NCBI GenBank assembly: GCA_002729525.1
Contig: PBYI01000017.1
Coordinates: 68,415 to 103,245, forward strand
Direction of reading: 5' to 3'
Length of the DNA stretch: 34,831 nucleotides
DNA from: Nocardioides sp.
GTDB lineage: Bacteria > Actinomycetota > Actinomycetes > Propionibacteriales > Nocardioidaceae
Notes under the pieces: model-generated
The model's database searches: none
Seen by the model: only the letters and a program-made list of their open reading frames with translations
Told to the model about the DNA's origin: nothing
Made by a program: the position numbers and the translations under genes
In this document: piece after piece, positions 14,786 to 21,228 of the stretch
Position numbering within the stretch: position 1 is the stretch's first letter
Layout of the letters: every line of letters begins with the position of its first letter

Positions 14786-16312
14786 ATGCTCCGGCGGGGA
14801 AATGCGAGTTCTGCTGTGCCGTACCCGAGCCGTCCTGCCCGTGCCACCCGCTCCGCCGCACGGCTGCTCCTCCTCCTCATGCTGCTGGTGCCCGCCACCA
14901 CCGCCACCACCGCCGTGACCAGCGCGCCCGCGCGTGCCGAGGTCACCGCCGACGTCGACGTGCCCGCGCTGCTGCGGTCCCTCGAGGCCTGTGCGGCCCC
15001 TACCCGGACCCTCCAGCGACTCCGCGAGCACGGTGGGCTCGACCAGCTCCGCCTCGACCTGGCGTCCGGTGTGGCCGGAGTCGACGGCTGCCGGATCGGC
15101 TACACCGAGAAGCCTGGCGAGGACGCTCACCAGGAGGCGTACGCCGCCCGGTCGAGCGGGAGGTCCGGGTCGACGGGGTCGGCCCGGGGCCGGGTGCCGT
15201 CCGCACGCACCGTGAGCACGCTGTCCTCGCGCCCCGGAGCACCCCTGACGATCTTCCTCGACATCGACGGCGCCGACCTCCGCGGTACGCCGTTCGCCGA
15301 CGCCGGACGGCGCGCCGGTCCGGTCGACTACGACGGACGCCCGGGCAAGATGTCGCGGCTCGAGCGGCGCATCGTGTGGGAGGCCTGGCAGGTCGTCGCC
15401 TCGCTCTACGCGCCCTACCGCGTCAACGTCACGACCAAGGAGCCGTCCCGCGCCCGCCTGGTGCGCAGCTCGGCCGACGACCGTCGGTACGGCACCCGGG
15501 TGGTGATCACGACCGACCATCCGCAGGAGAAGCGCTGCGGCTGCGCAGGCCAGGCCTACCTCGGGGCCTTCGACGACCCGTCGGCGGACCAGCTGCGCTA
15601 TCGCACCGCCATGGTCTTCGGCGGGTATCTCGCATCCCGGCTGCCCGAGGACGGCTCCCGGATCGGCAAGTCGCTCGGCACCAGTGCGGCGCACGAGGTC
15701 GGCCACCAGGTCGGCCTGGTCCACGACGGCCAGCGTCGCCGCGCCGGCAGCGTCGACGGCTACTACGACGGCAACGACGTGTGGGCGCCGGTGATGGGCG
15801 GCGTGGACTACCAGCCGCTCGCGCAGTTCGACGACGGCAGTTATCCGCGGGCGACCTCGGACCAGGACGACCTCGCGGTCATCGCGTCCGTGCTCGGTCA
15901 GGTGCGTGACGACCACCCGGGTCGCGCGCGCAAGGGCGACCGGATCCGCCTCGGACGGGCCGTGGGTGGCGTGCTCGGCGGCCACGACCGCGACGCCTTC
16001 ACGCTGCGGCTGGGCAGGACGACGAAGGTGCGGCTCAACGCCTGGCCGGTCGGGCGGTTCTCGCCGCTCGACCTCAGCCTCCGGCTCACCGACCGGCGCG
16101 GGCGCACACTGCGCCGCGTCAACCCGGCGACCCGCAAGGCCGACGCCACCCGCGCCGTCGGGACCGGCGCCGGGACCACCCTGCGGCTGCGCCGCGGCAC
16201 CTACCGGATCGTGCTCGCCGGTGGGCCTGCCAAGGCCCGGGGCGGACGGGTGCTGGCCGACGCCTACGGGTCGGACGGGCGCTACCGCTTCGTGGCCCGA
16301 CGGGCCCGCTGA
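14786..16312 (+). CDS. MP1: secreted zinc metalloprotease of metzincin type
   Basis: This is about 508 residues. The long N-terminal signal ends in RLLLLLMLLVPATTATTA and SAPARA; ATG 14786 or GTG 14816 may be the start. After a prodomain-like stretch comes PLTIFLDIDGADLRGT, shared with MP2 and MP3, then the catalytic motif SAAHEVGHQVGLVHDG (H303, E304, H307, H313) and the Met-turn VWAPVMGG. This HExxHxxGxxHD plus Met-turn pattern defines metzincins. Cysteines in EKRCGCAGQAY sit before the catalytic helix. The C-terminal about 130 residues form a basic beta-rich domain resembling a pre-peptidase (PPC) module. Unlike MP2 and MP3 it has no fibronectin III repeats. It should act outside the cell on proteins; the substrate is unknown. 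Confidence 0.85.
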   Translation: MLRRGNASSAVPYPSRPARATRSAARLLLLLMLLVPATTATTAVTSAPARAEVTADVDVPALLRSLEACAAPTRTLQRLREHGGLDQLRLDLASGVAGVDGCRIGYTEKPGEDAHQEAYAARSSGRSGSTGSARGRVPSARTVSTLSSRPGAPLTIFLDIDGADLRGTPFADAGRRAGPVDYDGRPGKMSRLERRIVWEAWQVVASLYAPYRVNVTTKEPSRARLVRSSADDRRYGTRVVITTDHPQEKRCGCAGQAYLGAFDDPSADQLRYRTAMVFGGYLASRLPEDGSRIGKSLGTSAAHEVGHQVGLVHDGQRRRAGSVDGYYDGNDVWAPVMGGVDYQPLAQFDDGSYPRATSDQDDLAVIASVLGQVRDDHPGRARKGDRIRLGRAVGGVLGGHDRDAFTLRLGRTTKVRLNAWPVGRFSPLDLSLRLTDRRGRTLRRVNPATRKADATRAVGTGAGTTLRLRRGTYRIVLAGGPAKARGGRVLADAYGSDGRYRFVARRAR

Positions 16313-16377
16313 CCAGGCACGACGAGGCGACGTTCCCCCCTCGGGGTGAGGGTGGGGTACCAGGCGCCCGAGGCCCC

Positions 16378-16405
16378 GGACCCGAATGTGGGGGACCAAG
16401 GTCAT
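16378..16405. promoter_or_regulatory. Composite DosR-box-like element C (degenerate)
   Basis: GGACCC - 8 nt - GGGACC - AA - GGTCAT keeps the spacing of elements A and B, with changes in the outer half-sites. It lies 65 bp after the MP1 stop and 367 bp before the small gene at 16773. Confidence 0.4.
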
Positions 16406-16496
16406 CGCCTGCCCCGGATCGCTGGGAGCGCTGCCCGGAGTTGCCTAGCGTTGGCCTCGGCCGCGCCCCCACGGCGAACCGCCTCTCGCGGCCGAC

Positions 16497-16545
16497 GGTC
16501 CCAGCCCCCCGCCCGTGGCGCCGCGCGCCGGCGGGGACTGGGACC
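16497..16545. other. Long imperfect hairpin with GGTCCCAG/CTGGGACC ends
   Basis: The ends GGTCCCAG (16497-16504) and CTGGGACC (16538-16545) pair perfectly, and the CCCC/GGGG runs inside extend the stem with one mismatch and a bulge. It may be an RNA structure in the leader of the downstream gene or a terminator after MP1. Confidence 0.4.
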
Positions 16546-16772
16546 CTCAGCGTCGACCGCCGCGGTGCCCTTCGCGTCCCCCGCAAAGGTCCACCTCTGC
16601 GGGTGAAGCCCGTCGGGGTGTCGGCAGTGGGGTGAGCCGGTTGTCGGCGGTTCCTGTGAGTGTTCGGGGGCGGTCACGACCCCTCACGCAGTGGTGTCGC
16701 CGACCGGATGCTCGAGGCCCCGTCGGCGGAGTGACGCAGGCGGGGCCTGGGGCCGAATCGAGGGAGGCAGCA

Positions 16773-17021
16773 GTGAGCACGAGCCGCGCGCACGACGGGC
16801 GTGTCGAGAGCGGTGCCGAGCCCAGCGTCCTCTTCTCCGCACCCGTCGCCGAGGCGTTCGCCGCGGCGGGACGGCTGCGCGCGCTGGGAGTGCCGTCCCG
16901 CCTGCTCGCCGCCCGGGGTCCTCGCCGGATCTTCGTCGTGCACCCGCGCAGCGGGGCCGACAGCCTCATCACCGCCACGACCGTGACCAAGTGGGCGCCG
17001 CACGCGCGCCGCGTGCGCTGA
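16773..17021 (+). CDS. Small protein of unknown function (82 aa), possible paralog of the 14194-14391 protein
   Basis: GTG 16773 follows a strong ribosome site GAGGGAGG. The first 20 residues are polar. The rest (SVLFSAPVAEAFAAAGRLRA, RRIFVVHP, ITATTVTKWAPHARRVR) reads as strand-helix-strand-helix and ends in the WAPHxRR motif shared with the small protein at 14194-14391. It is basic and soluble, without cysteines. No family is recognised. The two related genes lie on either side of MP1, each next to a composite element. It converges with the secreted-protein gene at 17069-17488, 47 bp away. Confidence 0.72.
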   Translation: MSTSRAHDGRVESGAEPSVLFSAPVAEAFAAAGRLRALGVPSRLLAARGPRRIFVVHPRSGADSLITATTVTKWAPHARRVR

Positions 17022-17068
17022 GCGTCGGCGGCGTTGTGCCCTCGAGGGGCGGAGACGGGTGCTGTGAG

Positions 17069-17488
17069 TCAGGGTGCTCCGTCGCTACTCGACCTCACTG
17101 AGGCGAGAGGAGGCAGGACCTTGAACTCGCCGATGACGGTTCGGCCGTCACGCTCGTAGACCGGGATCATCCTGGCGCCGGCTTTCTGGGCGTCGAGCGT
17201 CATCTGAACGGCTTCCTCGGGTGACAAGGGCTCGGGCCCGTTGAGATCGCTGGCCCTGACGTACCCCACCGTGCCGTTGGTGGCGATCGCCCGGACCAGA
17301 TCGGGGTCGACCTTCGATTCCTCGGCAGATCCGTAGGTCTCTCCGAACTCGTTGACCTCGAGCTCGACTGTGGACGACGTGGGTGACGGGGGCTCCGTGG
17401 TGGCATCCTCCGCGAACGCGGCGCTGAGTCCTGCCAGGCCGGCGACTCCGAGCGCGACCCCGGCAGCAGCTCCGACCGCGAGGCGCAT
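17069..17488 (-). CDS. Small secreted protein of unknown function
   Basis: ATG 17488 is preceded by CAGGA 6 nt away and starts a signal peptide (MRLAVGAAAGVALGVAGLAG, cleavage near SAAFAED, about residue 26), giving 139 residues in all. A Thr/Ser/Pro linker follows, then a compact domain with VDPDLVRAIATNGTVGYVRA, SDLNGPEPLSPEEAVQM and the C-terminal VYERDGRTVIGEFKV. Similar short exported proteins with a 'GYVRxxDL...PxxPEEA' stretch occur in actinobacteria, but I know no assigned function. An upstream in-frame ATG (17551) would put the signal peptide internally and is less likely. Confidence 0.75.
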   Translation of the reverse strand: MRLAVGAAAGVALGVAGLAGLSAAFAEDATTEPPSPTSSTVELEVNEFGETYGSAEESKVDPDLVRAIATNGTVGYVRASDLNGPEPLSPEEAVQMTLDAQKAGARMIPVYERDGRTVIGEFKVLPPLASVRSSSDGAP

Positions 17489-17663
17489 CGTTGTCCTGCC
17501 AGGCACCCGCCCCGTGGATGAGGGGCACCAGCGACCGGCACGTCCTGTCATGCCTCGACCGTAGGGACCACGTCGTACGGGTGGCAACGGTTCTTGCGGC
17601 CGGTCCGACGTCTCGGAAGTACTGGGTGCCCCACGGTGACGGCCTCGGCGTCGAGGTCCCCGG

Positions 17664-17737
17664 CGCCCCCGGCAGGACTCGAACCTGCGACCGGCGGATT
17701 AGAAGGCCGCTGCTCTATCCAGCTGAGCTACGGAGGC
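17664..17737 (-). tRNA. tRNA-Arg (TCT)
   Basis: On the reverse strand the acceptor GCCTCCG pairs with CGGGGGC (one G.T pair). The D arm is GCTCAGCTGGATAGAGC, the anticodon loop CTTCTAA gives TCT (Arg), and the T arm is GCAGG-TTCGAGT-CCTGC. The discriminator is G and CCA is not encoded. The anticodon stem GCGGC/TCCGC has a C.T mismatch next to the loop. Confidence 0.95.
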
Positions 17738-17918
17738 GGGAGGCCCGCCGGCGGCCTGCGCCACCGGTTCGGACCCGGGAGGAGCCTAGGCCATCGCGGG
17801 CGTCGGGGGCCGCCGCGGTCGAGCCGCGGCGCTGACAGCACACCCACAGGTTGGTCCACAGGACCGCCCAGGACCAGCGACGACGATCGGAGACGTCCGA
17901 GTCACGAGGAGTCCTGCC

Positions 17919-18437
17919 ATGAACGACGCTTCCCGCACGCCCAGCGGTTCTCGCTGGGAGCCCACCGGCGCCGCGGCGCCCGGCACGTCCCTTGCCGGTC
18001 CCACCGGTACGTCACCGTCCCCGACGTACCCGCCGCCCGCCGTGGACGCGGGGTCCGGGCGTCGTCGTACGGGACTCCTCGTGGCCGGCGGAGCACTCGC
18101 CGTCCTCCTGCTCATCGGCTCGTTCCTGCTCGGGCGCACCACGGTCGACACCGACCCGGCGCTCCAGCAGACCGGCGCGACGAGCACGGACGGCACCGGC
18201 GGCACCGACGGGTTCGCCGTCCCGGACGGCCTCGCCGACCCCGGTGAGCTGGGCGACCTGGAGGGCGACCTGGACGGCGACGGGTACGGCTTCCACCACC
18301 ACGGACCGCCGGACGGCGGCCGCGGCCTCCGGCCCGGCCTGGGCGACCAGGGCGGCGACCTCGGTGGCGACCTCGGCGGCACCGACGGCTCGCAGGACCA
18401 GCAGCACCTCGGCTCCACGACGGGTCTGCGGTCATGA
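17919..18437 (+). CDS. Membrane-anchored His/Asp/Gly-rich protein, first gene of the electron-transfer operon
   Basis: This 172-residue protein has a Ser/Pro/Thr-rich cytoplasmic N-terminus (about 1-47), one membrane segment (TGLLVAGGALAVLLLIGSFL) and an extracellular tail of low complexity. The tail holds an EF-hand-like acidic run (DLEGDLDGDGYG), the metal-ligand cluster FHHHGPP and repeats of GDLGGDLGG. It could bind calcium, iron or copper near the reductase, but this rests only on composition. GAGGAG precedes ATG 17919. Its stop overlaps the ATG of the ferric-reductase gene (ATGA), so the two are coupled. No known family is recognised. Confidence 0.75.
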   Translation: MNDASRTPSGSRWEPTGAAAPGTSLAGPTGTSPSPTYPPPAVDAGSGRRRTGLLVAGGALAVLLLIGSFLLGRTTVDTDPALQQTGATSTDGTGGTDGFAVPDGLADPGELGDLEGDLDGDGYGFHHHGPPDGGRGLRPGLGDQGGDLGGDLGGTDGSQDQQHLGSTTGLRS

Positions 18438-19879
18438 CCGCCGTGGTGCCCGACCGAACCGCCACCCGACCGCTGCCGGTGCACGGCCACCCGGGCGAGC
18501 ACCTGCGCCCGGCGATCGCGCACGGGTCGCGCGCCGTGCTCGACCGAGGCGTCCGCGTCGGCGCGTTCGCCGCGCTGTGGGCCGGGATGCTGCTGGTGAC
18601 CTACTGGTGGGTGCGCGACGGCGGGGTCGGCGACCTCGGCGGCTGGGAGACCGGCCTGACCAGCACCGGCCGGGTCACCGGCCTGTGGGCGTCGTTCCTC
18701 CTGCTCGTGCAGGTGCTGCTGATGGCACGGCTGCCGTTCCTGGAGCAGGCCTACGGCCAGGACCGGCTCGCCCGCATCCACCGCTGGGTCGGCTTCCTCT
18801 CCTTCGACCTCATGCTGGCGCACCTCGTCCTGATCACCTGGGGGTACGCCGCGGGCAGCGTCACCGCCTTCCCCGGCACGCTGTGGGACCTCGTCGTCGA
18901 CTATCCCGGGATGCTGCTCGCCACCGCCGGCACGGTCGCCCTGGTGATGGTCGTCGCGACCAGCATCAAGGCCGCACGCCGCCGGGTGCGCTACGAGAAC
19001 TGGCACCTGATCCACCTCTACGCCTACCTCGGCGTGGGCCTGGCCCTGCCGCACCAGCTATGGACCGGCGAGCAGTTCCTCGCCTCGACCGGACGCACCG
19101 TCTTCTGGTGGGGCCTGTGGATCGCCGCTGCTGGCGCGGTCCTGGTCTTCCGCGTCGGCCTGCCGGTGTGGACGAGCCTGCGCCACGACCTGCGCGTCAC
19201 CTCGGTGGTGCGCGAGGACGACGGCGTCGCCTCGGTCTACGTCACCGGCGTCGACCTCGACCGGCTGCGGGTGCGTGCGGGCCAGTTCCTCACCTGGCGC
19301 TTCCTCTCCGGCCCCGGCTGGACCCGCGCCCACCCCTACTCCCTGTCCGCCGCCCCGGACGGCCGCAGCCTGCGGATCACCGTCAAGGACCTCGGCGACG
19401 GCAGCCACGCGATCATGCAGCTCCGCCCCGGCACCCGGGTGCTCGTCGAGGGCCCCTACGGCCGGCTCAGCGAGCGCGCCCGCACCCGCCGCGGCGTGCT
19501 CCTGATCGGCGCCGGCGTCGGCATCACGCCGCTGCGGGCGCTGGCCGAGGGCCTGTCCTACGCCCCGGGCGAGTGCACGATCCTCTACCGCTTCAGCGGT
19601 GCCCCCGTCTTCCGCCACGAGCTCGAGGTGCTCGCCGCCGAGCGCGGCCTGCACGTCGTTCCCGTCCCGGGGCGACGCCGCTCGCCCGACTCGTGGCTCG
19701 GTTCCGGGGTGCCCGCGAGCGTCGACGACGTGACCGCCGCACGGCACTGGGCGCCGGACGTCGCCGATCGCGACGTCTACCTGTGCGGACCCGACCCCTG
19801 GATGGACCAGGTACGTCGCACCCTGGTCGCGGCCGGTGTGCCGCAGGAGCAGATCCACGTCGAGAGCTTCGGATGGTGA
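18434..19879 (+). CDS. Ferric-reductase-like transmembrane flavocytochrome with FAD/NAD(P)H domains
   Basis: This 481-residue protein has six or so membrane segments in residues about 40-250, with histidines in IHRWVGFLSFDLMLAHLVLI and ENWHLIHLYAYLGVGLALPH placed to bind two haems. A ferredoxin-reductase module follows: FAD site RAHPYSLSAAPDG, pyridine-nucleotide site LLIGAGVGITPLRALAEG and the C-terminal DVYLCGPDPWMDQV. It should take electrons from cytoplasmic NAD(P)H through FAD and haem to the outer face. The next gene encodes an exported FMN-binding protein, its probable acceptor, and ApbE follows. This is the core of the operon. Confidence 0.93.
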   Translation: MTAVVPDRTATRPLPVHGHPGEHLRPAIAHGSRAVLDRGVRVGAFAALWAGMLLVTYWWVRDGGVGDLGGWETGLTSTGRVTGLWASFLLLVQVLLMARLPFLEQAYGQDRLARIHRWVGFLSFDLMLAHLVLITWGYAAGSVTAFPGTLWDLVVDYPGMLLATAGTVALVMVVATSIKAARRRVRYENWHLIHLYAYLGVGLALPHQLWTGEQFLASTGRTVFWWGLWIAAAGAVLVFRVGLPVWTSLRHDLRVTSVVREDDGVASVYVTGVDLDRLRVRAGQFLTWRFLSGPGWTRAHPYSLSAAPDGRSLRITVKDLGDGSHAIMQLRPGTRVLVEGPYGRLSERARTRRGVLLIGAGVGITPLRALAEGLSYAPGECTILYRFSGAPVFRHELEVLAAERGLHVVPVPGRRRSPDSWLGSGVPASVDDVTAARHWAPDVADRDVYLCGPDPWMDQVRRTLVAAGVPQEQIHVESFGW

Positions 19880-19885
19880 CCTGAG

Positions 19886-20395
19886 ATGGCCAAGATCGTG
19901 ACCTGGTTCATGTCCACGCTGACGGCGGTCGTGCTCCTGTTCGGCTACCACACCTCGACCAGCGGCGCGGTGACCGCGACGCCTGCGGTGATCGGTACGA
20001 CGACCGCAGGCACCAGCTCGAGCAGCTCGTCCTCGGGGACGACGAGTTCGGCCGGGTCGGGCAGCGGCTCGGACGACACCGGTTCGTCCTCGACCGGCTC
20101 GGGCTCGACCTCGTCGGACTCGGCCGGCACCGTCACCGGCGCCGCGGTCGACACCCGCTACGGCCCGGTGCAGGTCGAGGTGACCACCGACGACAGCGGC
20201 TCCATCACCGACGTCCAGGTCGTGCAGTACCCCGCGAACGACCACAAGGACATCGAGATCAACAGCTACGCGCTGCCGGTGCTCATCCAGGAGACGATCG
20301 ACGCCCAGAGCGCCGACATCGACATGGTCAGCGGGGCGACGTACACCAGCCAGGGCTACATCGGCTCGCTCCAGGACGCGCTGGACCAGCTGTGA
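19886..20395 (+). CDS. Exported FMN-binding domain protein (covalently flavinylated)
   Basis: In this 169-residue protein, residues 1-22 form a signal or membrane anchor (IVTWFMSTLTAVVLLFGY), about 25-80 are a Ser/Thr/Gly linker and about 84-169 an FMN_bind domain. The flavinylation motif DMVSGATYTS is present, T152 being the likely Thr that receives FMN through a phosphoester bond made by ApbE. The ApbE gene follows with a GTGA overlap. It probably accepts electrons from the upstream reductase outside the membrane and passes them to an external acceptor. The N-terminus has no twin-arginine motif, so Sec export is expected. Confidence 0.92.
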   Translation: MAKIVTWFMSTLTAVVLLFGYHTSTSGAVTATPAVIGTTTAGTSSSSSSSGTTSSAGSGSGSDDTGSSSTGSGSTSSDSAGTVTGAAVDTRYGPVQVEVTTDDSGSITDVQVVQYPANDHKDIEINSYALPVLIQETIDAQSADIDMVSGATYTSQGYIGSLQDALDQL

Positions 20396-21207
20396 CCATG
20401 ACCGCCGACCCCGTGAGCAGCGACCCGACCCTGCCGGGCAGCACCGACCAGCAGGTCCGTCGCCACGTCGAGCAGGTGATGGGCATGCCGATCAGCCTCG
20501 CGCTGCGCGGCCCCCACGCCGACACCGCGGAGGGCCGCGACGCCTGGGCCGAGTCGCTGGCCGTGCTGCGCGACGTCGACCGGGTGTTCAGCACCTACCG
20601 GCCCGACTCGTTCGTGTCCCGAATGCGCCGCGGCGAGGTCGACGCCGCCGACGGCCCCGCCGAGGTCCGCGAGGTGCTGGCGCTGGCCGAGCTGGCCCGC
20701 TGCCGCTCCGAGGGCGCCTTCGACGTCGACCGGGTGCCGGGCGGCTTCGACCCCAGCGGCGTCGTCAAGGGCTGGGCCGTCGAGCGGGCAGCGCTCGGGC
20801 TGCGGCGCCTCGCCGACACCGACTTCTGCCTGTCCGCCGGCGGCGACATGGTCTGCCACCTCGCCCACCCCGACGACCCGACGGCGAAGGCCTGGCGGGT
20901 CGGCGTGGAGCACCCGACGGACCGCACCCGCCTGGTCGCGGTCGTGCCGGTACGACGGGGCGCGGTCGCCACGTCCGGGCTGGCCCACCGCGGCGGCCAC
21001 GTCGTCGACGCCCGCACCGGCGAGGTGCCCGGCCACGTCGCCTCGGTGACCGTGGTCGGCTCGGACCTCACCTGGGCCGACATCGACGCCACGTCGGCGT
21101 TCGCGCAGGGACCCGACGCGGCACGGTGGCTGTCGCACCAGTACGACCGGCACGCCGTCGTCGTCTGGGCCGACGGTCGCGCCGAGGTCGTCCGCGGCTG
21201 GGTCTGA
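20392..21207 (+). CDS. apbE: FAD:protein FMN transferase (ApbE family)
   Basis: This 271-residue protein has the ApbE pattern: VEQVMGMPISLAL (the MGT-type N-terminal motif), DRVFSTYRPDSFVSRMRRG, the GGFDPSGVVKGWAVERA nucleotide-binding segment, CLSAGGDMVCHL, and TSGLAHRGGHVVDARTG with TWADIDATSAFAQG as the metal site. It transfers FMN from FAD to a Thr/Ser of FMN_bind proteins, here surely the upstream gene product. Many exported-target ApbE proteins are themselves exported lipoproteins, but this one has no signal peptide or lipobox, so it appears cytoplasmic. GTG 20392 overlaps the upstream stop; ATG 20398 is an alternative. Confidence 0.93.
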   Translation: MTMTADPVSSDPTLPGSTDQQVRRHVEQVMGMPISLALRGPHADTAEGRDAWAESLAVLRDVDRVFSTYRPDSFVSRMRRGEVDAADGPAEVREVLALAELARCRSEGAFDVDRVPGGFDPSGVVKGWAVERAALGLRRLADTDFCLSAGGDMVCHLAHPDDPTAKAWRVGVEHPTDRTRLVAVVPVRRGAVATSGLAHRGGHVVDARTGEVPGHVASVTVVGSDLTWADIDATSAFAQGPDAARWLSHQYDRHAVVVWADGRAEVVRGWV

Positions 21208-21228
21208 GGTCGTCCCGCGCAGGGCGGC

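Larger units (their letters stand above)
16313..16772. other. 460-bp intergenic region with element C and structured leader
   Basis: Open frames here lack codon character on both strands. The region holds element C (16378-16405), a long imperfect hairpin (16497-16545), a smaller one (CCCGCA-N12-TGCGGG near 16577-16600) and CGCCGAC-N17-GTCGGCG near 16707. It may be a structured 5' leader of the gene at 16773; no known riboswitch class could be matched. Confidence 0.5.

Noticed and set aside
16331..16365. Possible actinobacterial 6C RNA because of a run of six C in a hairpin-like setting
   Set aside because: Only one C-rich run with a weak stem; the second hairpin of the 6C motif is not present.
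14476..16405. MP1 as a mobile unit flanked by direct repeats (elements A and C)
   Set aside because: The flanking elements are imperfect, 28 bp, and a third copy lies elsewhere near other proteases. No integrase or target-site duplication is visible.
16680..16772. Possible cyclic di-GMP (GEMM) riboswitch because of CACGCA and GACGCA strings with a stem between
   Set aside because: The tetraloop receptor and the conserved AAA/GGG positions are missing, and pairing does not fit the class.
17862..17880. GGTCC-ACA-GGACC near the electron-transfer operon as another DosR-like box
   Set aside because: The half-sites face the opposite way and the spacing is 3, not the 6-2-6 geometry of the other sites.
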